Assembly: GCF_900177735.1 (NCBI RefSeq)
Contig: NZ_FXBB01000023.1
Coordinates: 1 to 42,668, forward strand
Reading direction: 5' to 3'
Origin: Dethiosulfovibrio salsuginis
Lineage (GTDB): Bacteria > Synergistota > Synergistia > Synergistales > Dethiosulfovibrionaceae
DNA: 42,668 nucleotides
The notes below the pieces were generated by a model. The model was not told where the DNA came from, searched no databases, and saw nothing but the letters and a program-made list of their open reading frames with translations. Below are positions 34,666 to 42,515 of the stretch, piece after piece; the stretch's first letter is position 1; every line of letters begins with the position of its first letter. Made by a program: the position numbers and the translations under genes.

Positions 34666-36144
34666 CTATTTTACGAGGCCAACCTTATCGTTGAACTCCT
34701 CTATCTTTTCGTCTATTTTGTCCGCCATATCCCTTATCTCGCCCCAGTAGCGGTCGGCGTCGTACCACTGGGCGTCCAGCTCCTCCATCGTTTTGCCCTG
34801 CTGCTCGATCCAGGTGTAGTACTTGAGGTCGTGTACCCTCTTTCTGTCCCTGTAGGAGAGCTCCTGCATGTAGTCCACCGAGAGGCCCATGGCGTGCTGG
34901 TGGTAGTCGATGGCGGCGTCCATCTCTCCGTAGGGGCCGAACTCCTCCTCCATCTCGGTGAGACGGGAGTTGTACAGCTCCATAGAGTCGGTGAGCACTG
35001 TGACCAGCACGTCCTTCTCTGTGAGCTCGTAGTATTTGGCCATCTTTATGCAGGAGATTATGTTGGCTGCGCCGGATATACCGACCAGATCGAGCTGCTC
35101 CACCAGATCCTCGGAAACGCCCTGCTTCTTGAGGTATTCTTTGCCTGCTGGCTCGTTGAATAGCCTGATCCAGGCCATAGAGTCGTTGTCGTCCACGTCT
35201 ACGATCATGTCGGTGTTCCTGACGTTGTGTACCCAAGGCACGTGCTTGTCGCCGATGCCCTCTATCCTGTGAGCTCCCCATCCGTTCCAGAGAAGAGTCG
35301 GGCACTGAAGGGCCTCGGAGGCGGCGATAACGCTGGAGGGGTACAGCTTTTTGAGGTAGTCGCCACAGCCGATGGTCCCCGCCGATCCTGTCGTGAAGGC
35401 ACATCCGAAGTAACGGTCGTCCTCTTTCATTGCATCCTTGAGCATCTCCTCTATGGCGTCACCGGTAACCTGGTAGTGCCACAGGTAGTTGCCCATCTCC
35501 TCGAACTGGTTGAATATGACCACGTTATCCCTGGTGTTTCTCAGCTCCCAGGTCTTATCGAAGATCTCCTTTACGTTGCTCTCCGATCCGGGAGTGGCTA
35601 TGACCTCCCCTGCCACCTTCTTTAGCCACTCGAACCTCTCTTTGCTCATTCCCTCTGGGAGGATAGCGATGGACTCGCATCCCAGAAGCTGGGCGTTGTA
35701 GGCCCCTCCTCTACAGTAGTTGCCCGTCGAGGGCCATACTGCCTTCTGGTTTATAGGGTCGAACTGTCCCGTCACGAGCCTTGGGGCGAGACAGCCGAAG
35801 GTGGCTCCTACCTTGTGAGCTCCGGTGGGGAACCACTTTCCCACCAGCGCAAGTATGCGGGCCTTCACACCGGAGATAGACTGGGGAATCTCTATGTAGT
35901 TGACTCCGCTGTAAAGCCCCCCCTCCTTGACCGGCTCGTTCTTCCATGTGATCCTGAACAGGTTTAGAGGGTCGATGTCCCAGAGGCCGACGGACTTGAG
36001 CTTCTCCTGAATTTCCGCAGGGATTTTAGAGGGGTCCTTCATCTGGGCGAAGGTGGGGATAACTATGCCTTTTTCCCTGGCCCTGTCAATCGCGTTTTTC
36101 AGCTTGTCCTGATGAACCGTCAGATCGATCAAATTGTATGCCAT
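34666..36144 (-). CDS. Fold-type-II PLP-dependent enzyme (tryptophan synthase beta/cysteine synthase-like)
   Basis: A 492-aa enzyme whose exact reaction I do not recognise. The PLP lysine is Lys111 in FPTGAHKVGATFG, and the phosphate-binding glycine loop is TTGSAGTIGCGD near residue 255. PSTGNYCRGGAYNAQ matches the substrate-binding asparagine loop of cysteine synthase-type enzymes, but the protein is about 150-170 residues longer than cysteine synthase, with a C-terminal extension rich in Tyr, Asp and Glu. A lyase or beta-replacement reaction on an amino acid is likely. The ATG at 36144 is chosen with AGGGAG upstream; the GTG four codons earlier overlaps that site. It lies 28 bases after the threonine-synthase-like gene. 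Confidence 0.82.
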   Translation of the reverse strand: MAYNLIDLTVHQDKLKNAIDRAREKGIVIPTFAQMKDPSKIPAEIQEKLKSVGLWDIDPLNLFRITWKNEPVKEGGLYSGVNYIEIPQSISGVKARILALVGKWFPTGAHKVGATFGCLAPRLVTGQFDPINQKAVWPSTGNYCRGGAYNAQLLGCESIAILPEGMSKERFEWLKKVAGEVIATPGSESNVKEIFDKTWELRNTRDNVVIFNQFEEMGNYLWHYQVTGDAIEEMLKDAMKEDDRYFGCAFTTGSAGTIGCGDYLKKLYPSSVIAASEALQCPTLLWNGWGAHRIEGIGDKHVPWVHNVRNTDMIVDVDDNDSMAWIRLFNEPAGKEYLKKQGVSEDLVEQLDLVGISGAANIISCIKMAKYYELTEKDVLVTVLTDSMELYNSRLTEMEEEFGPYGEMDAAIDYHQHAMGLSVDYMQELSYRDRKRVHDLKYYTWIEQQGKTMEELDAQWYDADRYWGEIRDMADKIDEKIEEFNDKVGLVK

Positions 36145-36171
36145 ATTCAAAAACACTCCCTTTAAGTATTT

Positions 36172-37404
36172 TTAAGCTCTAACCGCTCTGAACGAGTCGA
36201 TATTTGGCTCGACGACGGTAGGAAGGCCTACCGCTTTTTTAGCGCTGACTATGTCCTTCAGGCCGTTTCCGGTAACCACGATAGCCACGGTCTCCTGACG
36301 GTCCAAAAGACCATCCTGGGCCATTCTCTTAAACCCGGCGAAGGCCGTGACTCCCGCAGGTTCGGCGAAAACTCCGGTGGTTCTGGCTAGCTCGGTCATA
36401 GCCTCCAGTATCTCCCTGTCCGATACGGTCACGGTGGTCCCGTCGCTGGACCTCACGGCGTTCAGGGCCTTGGCCCAGTTTCTGGGAGCTCCAACGGAGA
36501 TGCTATCCGCCACGGTGTCCGCTGGTTGGAAGGTTACCCTTTTAGCACCGGACTCTATGGCCCTGTGGATCGGGCAGGCTCCCTCGGCCTGAACACCGGT
36601 GATTTTAGGCATACGATCTATGAGGCCGATCTGGAGAAGATCCCAGAAGCCTTTGTAGAGGCTGCTGATAATACAGCCGTCGCCTACCGACGTGATAACC
36701 CTGTCCGGTACCTGCCAGCCCAGCTGTTCCGCTATCTCTATGGCACAGGTCTTTTTGCCCTCGACGAGATAGGGGTTTATGGCGCAGTTTCGGTTATACC
36801 AACCGTTGGCCTCTATGGCCTCTATAGCCAGGTTTACCGTCTGCTCGTAGTCTCCCTTAACCAGATAAACCTGGGCACCGTACACCAGAAGCTGGGTGAC
36901 CTTGGCCTCAGGGGCGGATTCGGGGACGAAAATAACGCTGCTCAGCCCACCGACCGCAGCAAATCCCGCCAAAGAGCTGGCGGCGTTGCCGGTAGAGGCG
37001 CAGGCCACCACATCTCGACCTAGCTCTTTCGCCATGGCCACCGCCACAGCGCTGGCCCTGTCCTTATAGGAGGCGGTGGGATTTCTGCCGTCGTCTTTTA
37101 TCGTGACCCGTCCTACCTCATATCGGTCTGCCAAAGATGGACTATCGTAGAGAGGGGTCCACCCCACCTGGAGGGACGGTATAGCGGCCATATCGGACAC
37201 AGGGAGAAGAGGGAGATACCTCCACAGAGAACGGTCGGGATCGGCGGCCAGAGACTCCATTGGAAGCTGTTTTTTTACCTCCTCGTAGTCGTACAACACG
37301 TGCATCGTCCCGTCTATCCCACAATCGTCGCAGGTCATTACGTTAGAATCGGGATCGTATATCTTTCCGCAGAGGGAGCATTTAAGCTCAGTAGCCTTCC
37401 CCAT
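36172..37404 (-). CDS. Threonine synthase-like PLP enzyme with N-terminal zinc ribbon
   Basis: A 410-aa fold-type-II PLP enzyme. Two CxxC pairs (Cys9/Cys12, Cys25/Cys28) form an N-terminal zinc ribbon as in many archaeal and bacterial threonine synthases. The PLP lysine is Lys114 in GRNPTASYKDR, and ACASTGNAASSLAGFAA follows. Housekeeping threonine synthase is possible, but the gene is in a catabolic operon: it overlaps the M20 gene by 17 bases and is followed by another PLP enzyme. A lyase or threonine/phosphohomoserine-like substrate specific to this pathway is therefore equally plausible. AGGAGGAG lies inside the end of the M20 gene. Confidence 0.83.
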   Translation of the reverse strand: MGKATELKCSLCGKIYDPDSNVMTCDDCGIDGTMHVLYDYEEVKKQLPMESLAADPDRSLWRYLPLLPVSDMAAIPSLQVGWTPLYDSPSLADRYEVGRVTIKDDGRNPTASYKDRASAVAVAMAKELGRDVVACASTGNAASSLAGFAAVGGLSSVIFVPESAPEAKVTQLLVYGAQVYLVKGDYEQTVNLAIEAIEANGWYNRNCAINPYLVEGKKTCAIEIAEQLGWQVPDRVITSVGDGCIISSLYKGFWDLLQIGLIDRMPKITGVQAEGACPIHRAIESGAKRVTFQPADTVADSISVGAPRNWAKALNAVRSSDGTTVTVSDREILEAMTELARTTGVFAEPAGVTAFAGFKRMAQDGLLDRQETVAIVVTGNGLKDIVSAKKAVGLPTVVEPNIDSFRAVRA

Positions 37405-38599
37405 AACGGAACTCCTCCTTTCGGGTCAGGATTTTTTCAGCTATCGCTCGATAACATTCACATCCCATAACCAGTTGATCTACATCTATATACTCGTCCA
37501 CCACGTGGGCAAGCTCCCTCCTCGAGGGACCGAACACTATTGTAGGTATTCCCATCTCTCCGCCGTATATACACCCGTTTGTCCCAAAGCCCGATCTGTT
37601 GGAAAGAACGGCGTTCAGACCACAGGCCTTGACTCCATCCAGGACGGTGGATATAAAGGGGTGATCCTGATCTATCTGCCAGGCAGGGGCAAACCCCTCG
37701 GAACCGATCATGGCACCGGTGTAGCAATGACCGTCCCCTCTGTCCATGAAGACCTTAAACTCCAGATCTGGTGGGGTATTTACGGCCCTCAGAATGGACC
37801 TTATCTCCTCCAGAACCCCTTCTCCTGTCTCTCCCGGCAGGATTCGTCTGTCAAAGGTGGCACAGCACCTCACCGGCATGGTGGTTCTGGCGTCCAGAGG
37901 ATAGGAGTGAAGGCTTGTTAGGGTCAGGGCCCCTTTTCCGAAAAAAGGGCTTTCCTTCGGGGAAAACCGCCGCCCTATCTCCGAGACCAGAGCAATCATA
38001 AACTCCGCGGAGCTTCTGTCCCCCATAGAACTGTGCTCCATACGGCCGGAGGTCTCCAGGACTATGGACGCACGACCTCTCTGTCCCCTCTCCACCGTCA
38101 ACTCCGACGGCTCGCCGGAGATAACCCTATCGGGCCTTATCCTCTCGGCGACCAGCTTGGAGGCCGCCCTCTCGAAGGTCTCCTGATGGACCATAGCGGC
38201 CATAACCGCCTTCCCTTCGATCCCCTCAGGAGGGCACTGTTTTAGCCAGGCGAGGGCGGTGACCATAGCGGCCAAAATGCCTTTCTGGTCGGTGGCCCCT
38301 CTTCCGTATATCCTGCCTCTGTCGATCATGCCTCCAAAGGGATAGTTTCGCCACTCTCCAACGTCTCCGACCTCGGCGTGATCCATCTGTGACTCCATCA
38401 AAAGGGTTGGACCTGATCCTCCAAAATCGATGGTGCCTACGACGCTGCCGTAACCGTCCACGTAGACGTCCTCGTAACCTAAGGTGATCATCGCGGAGTG
38501 GACAAAACGAGCTATAGCCCCTTCTTCCCCGGAAGGGCTGGGGTGTCTTATAAGTTCCTGACACAGCTGTATCAGGTCGTCTCGTCTAGAAACATCCAT
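37388..38599 (-). CDS. M20-family protein, YgeY-like, with altered catalytic residues
   Basis: A 403-aa paralogue of the YgeY protein encoded at 28490. The fold blocks are conserved (GRGATDQKG with Asp104, SGEPSE, FGPSRRELAH). However, the first metal histidine of the HxD motif is replaced by Gln71 (ESQMDH), and the Glu-Glu pair is HQET, so the general base appears to be Gln139 with only Glu140 kept. It may bind a substrate without normal hydrolysis, use fewer metals or catalyse a different reaction. The ATG at 38599 follows AGGAGGT at the right distance; another codon upstream is less likely. It is the first gene of the minus-strand cluster and diverges from the LysR gene. Confidence 0.85.
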   Translation of the reverse strand: MDVSRRDDLIQLCQELIRHPSPSGEEGAIARFVHSAMITLGYEDVYVDGYGSVVGTIDFGGSGPTLLMESQMDHAEVGDVGEWRNYPFGGMIDRGRIYGRGATDQKGILAAMVTALAWLKQCPPEGIEGKAVMAAMVHQETFERAASKLVAERIRPDRVISGEPSELTVERGQRGRASIVLETSGRMEHSSMGDRSSAEFMIALVSEIGRRFSPKESPFFGKGALTLTSLHSYPLDARTTMPVRCCATFDRRILPGETGEGVLEEIRSILRAVNTPPDLEFKVFMDRGDGHCYTGAMIGSEGFAPAWQIDQDHPFISTVLDGVKACGLNAVLSNRSGFGTNGCIYGGEMGIPTIVFGPSRRELAHVVDEYIDVDQLVMGCECYRAIAEKILTRKEEFRYGEGY

Positions 38600-38678
38600 G
38601 ACGGCCACCTCCTGATCAAGCATACACCGAGAATAATTATGATCAACGGGATAAATTTTATAGTTTCCATCAGTTCAC

Positions 38679-38715
38679 CCTATATATAAGCCAAGCCTAT
38701 ATAAAGTGATATAGT
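38679..38715. promoter_or_regulatory. Likely LysR operator and promoter region
   Basis: The 168-base gap between the divergent M20 and lysR genes is AT-rich. It contains ATAAGCCAAGCCTAT (38686-38700), which fits the LysR T-N11-A box, and two CCTATATA direct repeats (38679 and 38696) 17 bases apart. TATAGT (38710-38715) could be the -10 of lysR; no clear -35 was found. Confidence 0.4.
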
Positions 38716-38767
38716 ATGATGAAAAAAGCCTATCTGACAAAGGCAAACACGGAGGAGAGGATACAGG

Positions 38768-39667
38768 ATGACCTTGCTTCATCAGCTAAAAACCTTCTGC
38801 GTGCTGGTTGAGGAGGGATCTTTCACCAGAGCGGCGGAAAAGCTATATCTTTCCCAACCATCGGTAAGCCAGCATATCTCTACGTTGGAAAAAGAGTACG
38901 ACGTATCTCTGTTTAACCGAAGAGGCAGAAGGCTCTCCCTGACCCCTGAGGGGAACGCCCTCTACACCCTGGCTCTGGACGTGCTCAAAAGGTCCGAGGC
39001 TATTCCCGCCAGATTCAGGGAGATGCAGGCCATGAGGTACGGCAGGCTGGATCTGGGCGTATCCACCTACGTAGGCACCTCGGTTATCCCCCCTTTCGTG
39101 GCGGCCTTTCGCTCAATACACCCGGACGTCGCGATGACCTTACAGACCGGTAACGACCCTGACATACACAAAATGCTGCGACAAGGCGAAATAGAGATAG
39201 CCATACTGGAAGGTAACGCCAGGACCTTTAACGATAAAGACCTTAAGACTTTCGTGATAGGTCAAGACGACATCCTCCTGGTGGCCCCGGCAGATCATCC
39301 GTGGAGAGGCGGTCCGGGGATAACCCCGTCCAAGCTAAACGACGAACACCTGATACTTTACGAAAAGGATTGCTCTCTATGCCCTTTTATCCAAGAGTAT
39401 TTGATGGAGCAGAGAATAGATCAACATAGAGGGACTTTCGTGAACAGCCGAGACGTGGCCAGAGCTCTGGTAAAAGCAGGGGCAGGCCTGGCTTTTATAA
39501 ACAGAGGATCGGTAAAAGAGGACCTCCAATCGGGAAACCTGGTATCCATACCTATGGAGGGGCTTTCGGTTAAAAAACTGGACATAGTCTGTTTTTATCG
39601 TCAGTCCACTGGCCTTGGGTTTGCCGGCTGGGCTTTCAGAAGAATACTTGAGAAAGGTCAAAAATAG
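38768..39667 (+). CDS. LysR-family transcriptional regulator
   Basis: A 299-aa regulator. The winged helix-turn-helix is at about residues 3-60 (FCVLVEEGSFTRAAEKLYLS followed by QPSVSQHISTLEKEYDV). A two-lobed effector-binding domain follows (about 90-295), including LDLGVSTYVGTSVIPPF and the hinge segment ILLVAPADHPW. LysR proteins usually control the gene cluster they diverge from, so this is the probable regulator of the catabolic operon beginning at 38599 and of itself. The inducer cannot be read from sequence. No terminator separates it from rsmG 24 bases downstream, so some read-through into rsmG-parAB is possible. Confidence 0.92.
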   Translation: MTLLHQLKTFCVLVEEGSFTRAAEKLYLSQPSVSQHISTLEKEYDVSLFNRRGRRLSLTPEGNALYTLALDVLKRSEAIPARFREMQAMRYGRLDLGVSTYVGTSVIPPFVAAFRSIHPDVAMTLQTGNDPDIHKMLRQGEIEIAILEGNARTFNDKDLKTFVIGQDDILLVAPADHPWRGGPGITPSKLNDEHLILYEKDCSLCPFIQEYLMEQRIDQHRGTFVNSRDVARALVKAGAGLAFINRGSVKEDLQSGNLVSIPMEGLSVKKLDIVCFYRQSTGLGFAGWAFRRILEKGQK

Positions 39668-39691
39668 ATAAAAGAGAGGGGTTTTAGATAA

Positions 39692-40390
39692 ATGAAAAAT
39701 GAAAAAATACTAACACTGCCAGACATATCTCAAACTACGGAGGACAGACTACGGGCTTACTGCGAGCTCTTAAGCCACTGGTCCTCGGAGAAGGTGAGGC
39801 TGACAGGACCTAAAGATAAAGAGACTATATGGAGTGACCATATTCAGGACTGTCTCTTTGCCCTATCCCTACTTCCTGAAAGAGGGAGGATTATCGACGT
39901 AGGGACCGGTGGAGGACTTCCAGGTGCCGCATGGGCTATTTGCAGGCCCGACCTTGAGGTATTTCTTCTCGATAGCCAGAGCAGAAAGACCAACGCCCTT
40001 GCATCTGTCATCGAGGCACTAGGGCTTAAAAACGTTCAGGTTCTCTGGGGAAGATCGGAGGAGATAGCTAAAACGGAGAGAGAGTCTTTCGACCTAGCCA
40101 CCGCCAGAGGGGTCAGCGAGTTAGGTATCGTCGCAGAATACCTCTCGCCTCTGGTGGCCGTAGGAGGGACGGTCTTAGCCATAAAGGGACCGGGATACGT
40201 GGAAGAGATGGAGAAAATAGGCGGAAGATGGGATACCCTTGCTCTGGGGAAACCGGACATACAGGGCTACGTCAACGGAGAGAGACAGGGTTTTTTGATC
40301 TCTATGGTAAAAACAGGCCCATGTCCCGATAGATTCCCTAGAAAGCCAGGAAAAGCGGAAAAAACACCTTGGTGGGAGGATAAAAAATGA
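39692..40390 (+). CDS. rsmG: 16S rRNA (guanine527-N7)-methyltransferase
   Basis: A 232-aa SAM-dependent enzyme (old name GidB) that methylates G527 of 16S rRNA. Motif I is DVGTGGGLPGAAWAICRPDL with LLDSQSRKTNAL next, and the N-terminal SHWSSEKVRLTGPKD region matches the family. AGAGGGG precedes the ATG. It overlaps parA by 4 bases (ATGA). The rsmG-parA-parB order is found widely and often lies near the replication origin, though no origin is visible in this window. Confidence 0.94.
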   Translation: MKNEKILTLPDISQTTEDRLRAYCELLSHWSSEKVRLTGPKDKETIWSDHIQDCLFALSLLPERGRIIDVGTGGGLPGAAWAICRPDLEVFLLDSQSRKTNALASVIEALGLKNVQVLWGRSEEIAKTERESFDLATARGVSELGIVAEYLSPLVAVGGTVLAIKGPGYVEEMEKIGGRWDTLALGKPDIQGYVNGERQGFLISMVKTGPCPDRFPRKPGKAEKTPWWEDKK

Positions 40391-41160
40391 TAACTATCGC
40401 TGTTACAAACCAAAAAGGAGGGGTCGCCAAGACCACCAGCTCGGTAAACCTGGCGGCAGAGCTTGGAGCTATGGGGAAGAAAGTCTTGGTCGTCGACGCC
40501 GACCCCCAGGGAAACTGCTCCAGCGGGTTGGGACAGGACAGAGAGGGTTCCCCTGAAAGCCTCTACGATATACTGATAGATGGCAAAGAGGCTCAATCTA
40601 TCGTCAGGGAAACCCCCTGGGAAGGGGTATCGCTGATACCGGCGAACATAAACCTCGCGGGAGCGGAGGTGGAACTCTCCTCCGCCATAAGCAGGGAATC
40701 GAGACTGAAAAACGCCCTTGACGGCGTCAAAGACAGGTTTGACGTAGCAATTATAGACTGCCCTCCATCTCTGGGCCTACTGACCATAAACGCCCTTGTA
40801 GGGGCGAATCGAACCATAGTCCCGATCCAGTGCGAGTATTACGCACTTGAGGGAGTGGGACAGCTGGTCAGGACCATCGAACTGGTAAAACAGTATCTAA
40901 ACCCCGATCTCAAGCTGGATGGGATAGTCATGACAATGTTCGACAGCAGGACCAGACTGGCCAACGACGTGGTGGCGGAGGTCAGGGAGAGTTTCGGAGA
41001 CAAGGTCTTTGACGCCGTAATACCTAGAAACGTGGCGTTGTCGGAGGCCCCAAGCTACGGGAAGCCTATAAGGTATTATCAGGAAAACTGCAAAGGCGCT
41101 CAGGCCTACAGGGACCTTGCTGAGGAGGTGAACAGGAAATGGGTCAAAAAAGATCTTTAG
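40387..41160 (+). CDS. parA: Chromosome partitioning ATPase ParA/Soj
   Basis: A 257-aa deviant-Walker ATPase. Motif KGGVAKTT (10-17) with the signature lysine, DADPQGN, and Walker B VAIIDCPPSLGLL are complete. It dimerises with ATP on DNA and moves ParB-bound origins, and also affects replication initiation. It is translationally coupled to rsmG upstream and overlaps parB by 22 bases. Confidence 0.96.
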   Translation: MITIAVTNQKGGVAKTTSSVNLAAELGAMGKKVLVVDADPQGNCSSGLGQDREGSPESLYDILIDGKEAQSIVRETPWEGVSLIPANINLAGAEVELSSAISRESRLKNALDGVKDRFDVAIIDCPPSLGLLTINALVGANRTIVPIQCEYYALEGVGQLVRTIELVKQYLNPDLKLDGIVMTMFDSRTRLANDVVAEVRESFGDKVFDAVIPRNVALSEAPSYGKPIRYYQENCKGAQAYRDLAEEVNRKWVKKDL

Positions 41161-41975
41161 GGAAGGGCTTAGGAGCTCTACTTCCCCAAGGTAAGGTTGA
41201 AGCAGAGGAACTACTGCTGACGGAGATCGTCCCCAATCCCGATCAGCCTCGAAAGATATTCCCTCATGAGGCTCTGGAGGAGCTGGCCCAATCGATACAA
41301 AACCACGGGATCATACAGCCTATACTCATCAAGGTTAAGGACGGCCAAAATACCATAGTGGCAGGAGAGAGAAGATGGAGAGCCGCTTCTCTGGCGGGAC
41401 TGGAAAAGGCACCGGTCAGATACTTTCACGGAACAGATGAAGAGATACTGGAGGTCTCACTTATAGAGAATCTCCAGCGGGAGGATCTCTCCCCTTTAGA
41501 GATCGCCAGCTCCCTACAGGAAATGATAAAAAAACTCAACCTAACGCAGGAGGAGGCCGCCGCAAAGGTCGGTTGGAGCAGATCGGCGGTGGCAAATAAG
41601 ATAAGGCTTCTGAACCTGCCTCCTCTCTCCAGAGATCTCCTGGAACAGGGTCACATATCCGAAGGCCACGGCAGACTGCTGTTGTCCCTCAAGGACAACG
41701 ACAAAATCGACAAAATCGCCTCCCGCTGCGCACAGCTGGAGTGGTCGGTAAAGGACCTAGAAAGGCATCTAAAGACGGAAAAGAGGGAGACACCCCCACC
41801 TAGACCCCAGATCCCTGATTGGGGAAGACCTTTTAGGGACAGAAAAATCGAGGTGGCTCAGAGAGAGAGCAGAGGGAAGGTAAACATAACCATATCGGGG
41901 CTCACGAAAGAACAAGCCCAGGCAATAGGGGAAATACTGTCTCAGGCTGGAGACAGGTTATTTCCCGGGGAATAA
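41139..41975 (+). CDS. parB: Chromosome partitioning protein ParB/Spo0J
   Basis: A 278-aa CTP-dependent DNA clamp. The N-terminal domain holds the CTP motif GERRWRA near residue 73, with an ENLQREDLSPLE box next. The helix-turn-helix that reads parS is EEAAAKVGWSRSAVANKIRLL. A C-terminal dimerisation segment ends at residue 278. AGGAGGTGAAC within parA gives the ribosome-binding site. I looked for the canonical parS palindrome and saw none, so the sites are probably elsewhere. Its stop codon sits inside a 36-base palindrome. Confidence 0.95.
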   Translation: MGQKRSLGKGLGALLPQGKVEAEELLLTEIVPNPDQPRKIFPHEALEELAQSIQNHGIIQPILIKVKDGQNTIVAGERRWRAASLAGLEKAPVRYFHGTDEEILEVSLIENLQREDLSPLEIASSLQEMIKKLNLTQEEAAAKVGWSRSAVANKIRLLNLPPLSRDLLEQGHISEGHGRLLLSLKDNDKIDKIASRCAQLEWSVKDLERHLKTEKRETPPPRPQIPDWGRPFRDRKIEVAQRESRGKVNITISGLTKEQAQAIGEILSQAGDRLFPGE

Positions 41976-41984
41976 CCTGTCTCC
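41949..41984. repeat. 36-base palindrome over the parB stop and before the next ATG
   Basis: GGAGACAGGTTATTTCCC (41949-41966) and GGGGAATAACCTGTCTCC (41967-41984) pair at 17 of 18 positions with essentially no loop. It contains the parB TAA (41973-41975) and ends on the base before the downstream ATG. Confidence 0.88.
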
Positions 41985-42218
41985 ATGAAAAGCGACTCTA
42001 TTCAGGACCTGCTGCTCTTCGGGAAGATAATATCCATAGCACTCCTGTTTTGCGGGTACATACTGATGGGCCTTTATATAGGTAAAGAGCTAACCCTTAA
42101 AGGCGGCCCTAGTTGGGGAACCTCCGCAGGAGCTATGCTGGGAACTTTAATCGGAGGGTTTCACGGCACATGGGCCATAAGGGACATACTGAAAAAAAGG
42201 GGCAAGAGGTTTCCCTAA
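41985..42218 (+). CDS. Small membrane protein, AtpZ/AtpI-like
   Basis: A 77-aa protein with two hydrophobic helices (about 12-32 and 43-62) joined by GKELTLKGGPSWGTS. This resembles the AtpZ/AtpI family (ATPase gene 1) encoded at the head of many F-type ATP synthase operons, where it assists assembly or ion uptake. Here it follows parB with 9 bases between. It has no clear Shine-Dalgarno: the ATG abuts the 3' arm of a palindrome. Translation is therefore likely coupled to termination at the parB stop. No atp genes are in view, but the window ends soon after. Confidence 0.65.
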   Translation: MKSDSIQDLLLFGKIISIALLFCGYILMGLYIGKELTLKGGPSWGTSAGAMLGTLIGGFHGTWAIRDILKKRGKRFP

Positions 42219-42220
42219 AA

Positions 42221-42466
42221 GGCACCTCTAGAAACTCTAATCCTCGGAGAGATCGTTCCGACGGAGCCCAGAGCCCCTATACTCGACATGCCGTTGTGTA
42301 GTACGAATGGGGCGACAGGACGTCGCCCCAAGCCGAGGGGGGCACAGGACGTGCCCTCCGAGGCGGTTCGTACGGAACAGGCAGGTCGAGTATACGATTG
42401 GGCGAAACAGGGCGTAGGCGGGACGGTCTCTCCGAGTGGACTCGAAGGTGAGTTTCTAGAGATACC
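42221..42466. repeat. Structured repeat element, copy D
   Basis: A 246-bp element of the same family as copies A-C, in the same orientation although its host genes run the other way. Termini GGCACCTCTAGAAACTC (42221-42237) and GAGTTTCTAGAGATACC (42450-42466) match at 15 of 17 positions as inverted repeats. CCCTAAA occurs next to each end (42213-42219 and 42465-42471) and could be a target duplication, though it overlaps the termini. Both AGGAC-loop hairpins are present. It starts 2 bases after the preceding stop codon. Nothing else is visible between it and the HIT gene. Confidence 0.93.
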
Positions 42467-42515
42467 CTAAAGTATTTTCCGGGAAATAAACCACACAGAG
42501 AGGTGGAACTTATCG

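Noticed and set aside
40387-41975. A parS site near parAB
   Set aside because: I looked for the canonical TGTTTCACGTGAAACA palindrome and close variants and saw none; the palindrome at 41949 is unrelated in sequence.
26965-42466. The four large repeats as a CRISPR array
   Set aside because: Repeat units are over 230 bp and kilobases apart, with genes rather than spacers between them, and no cas genes are in view.
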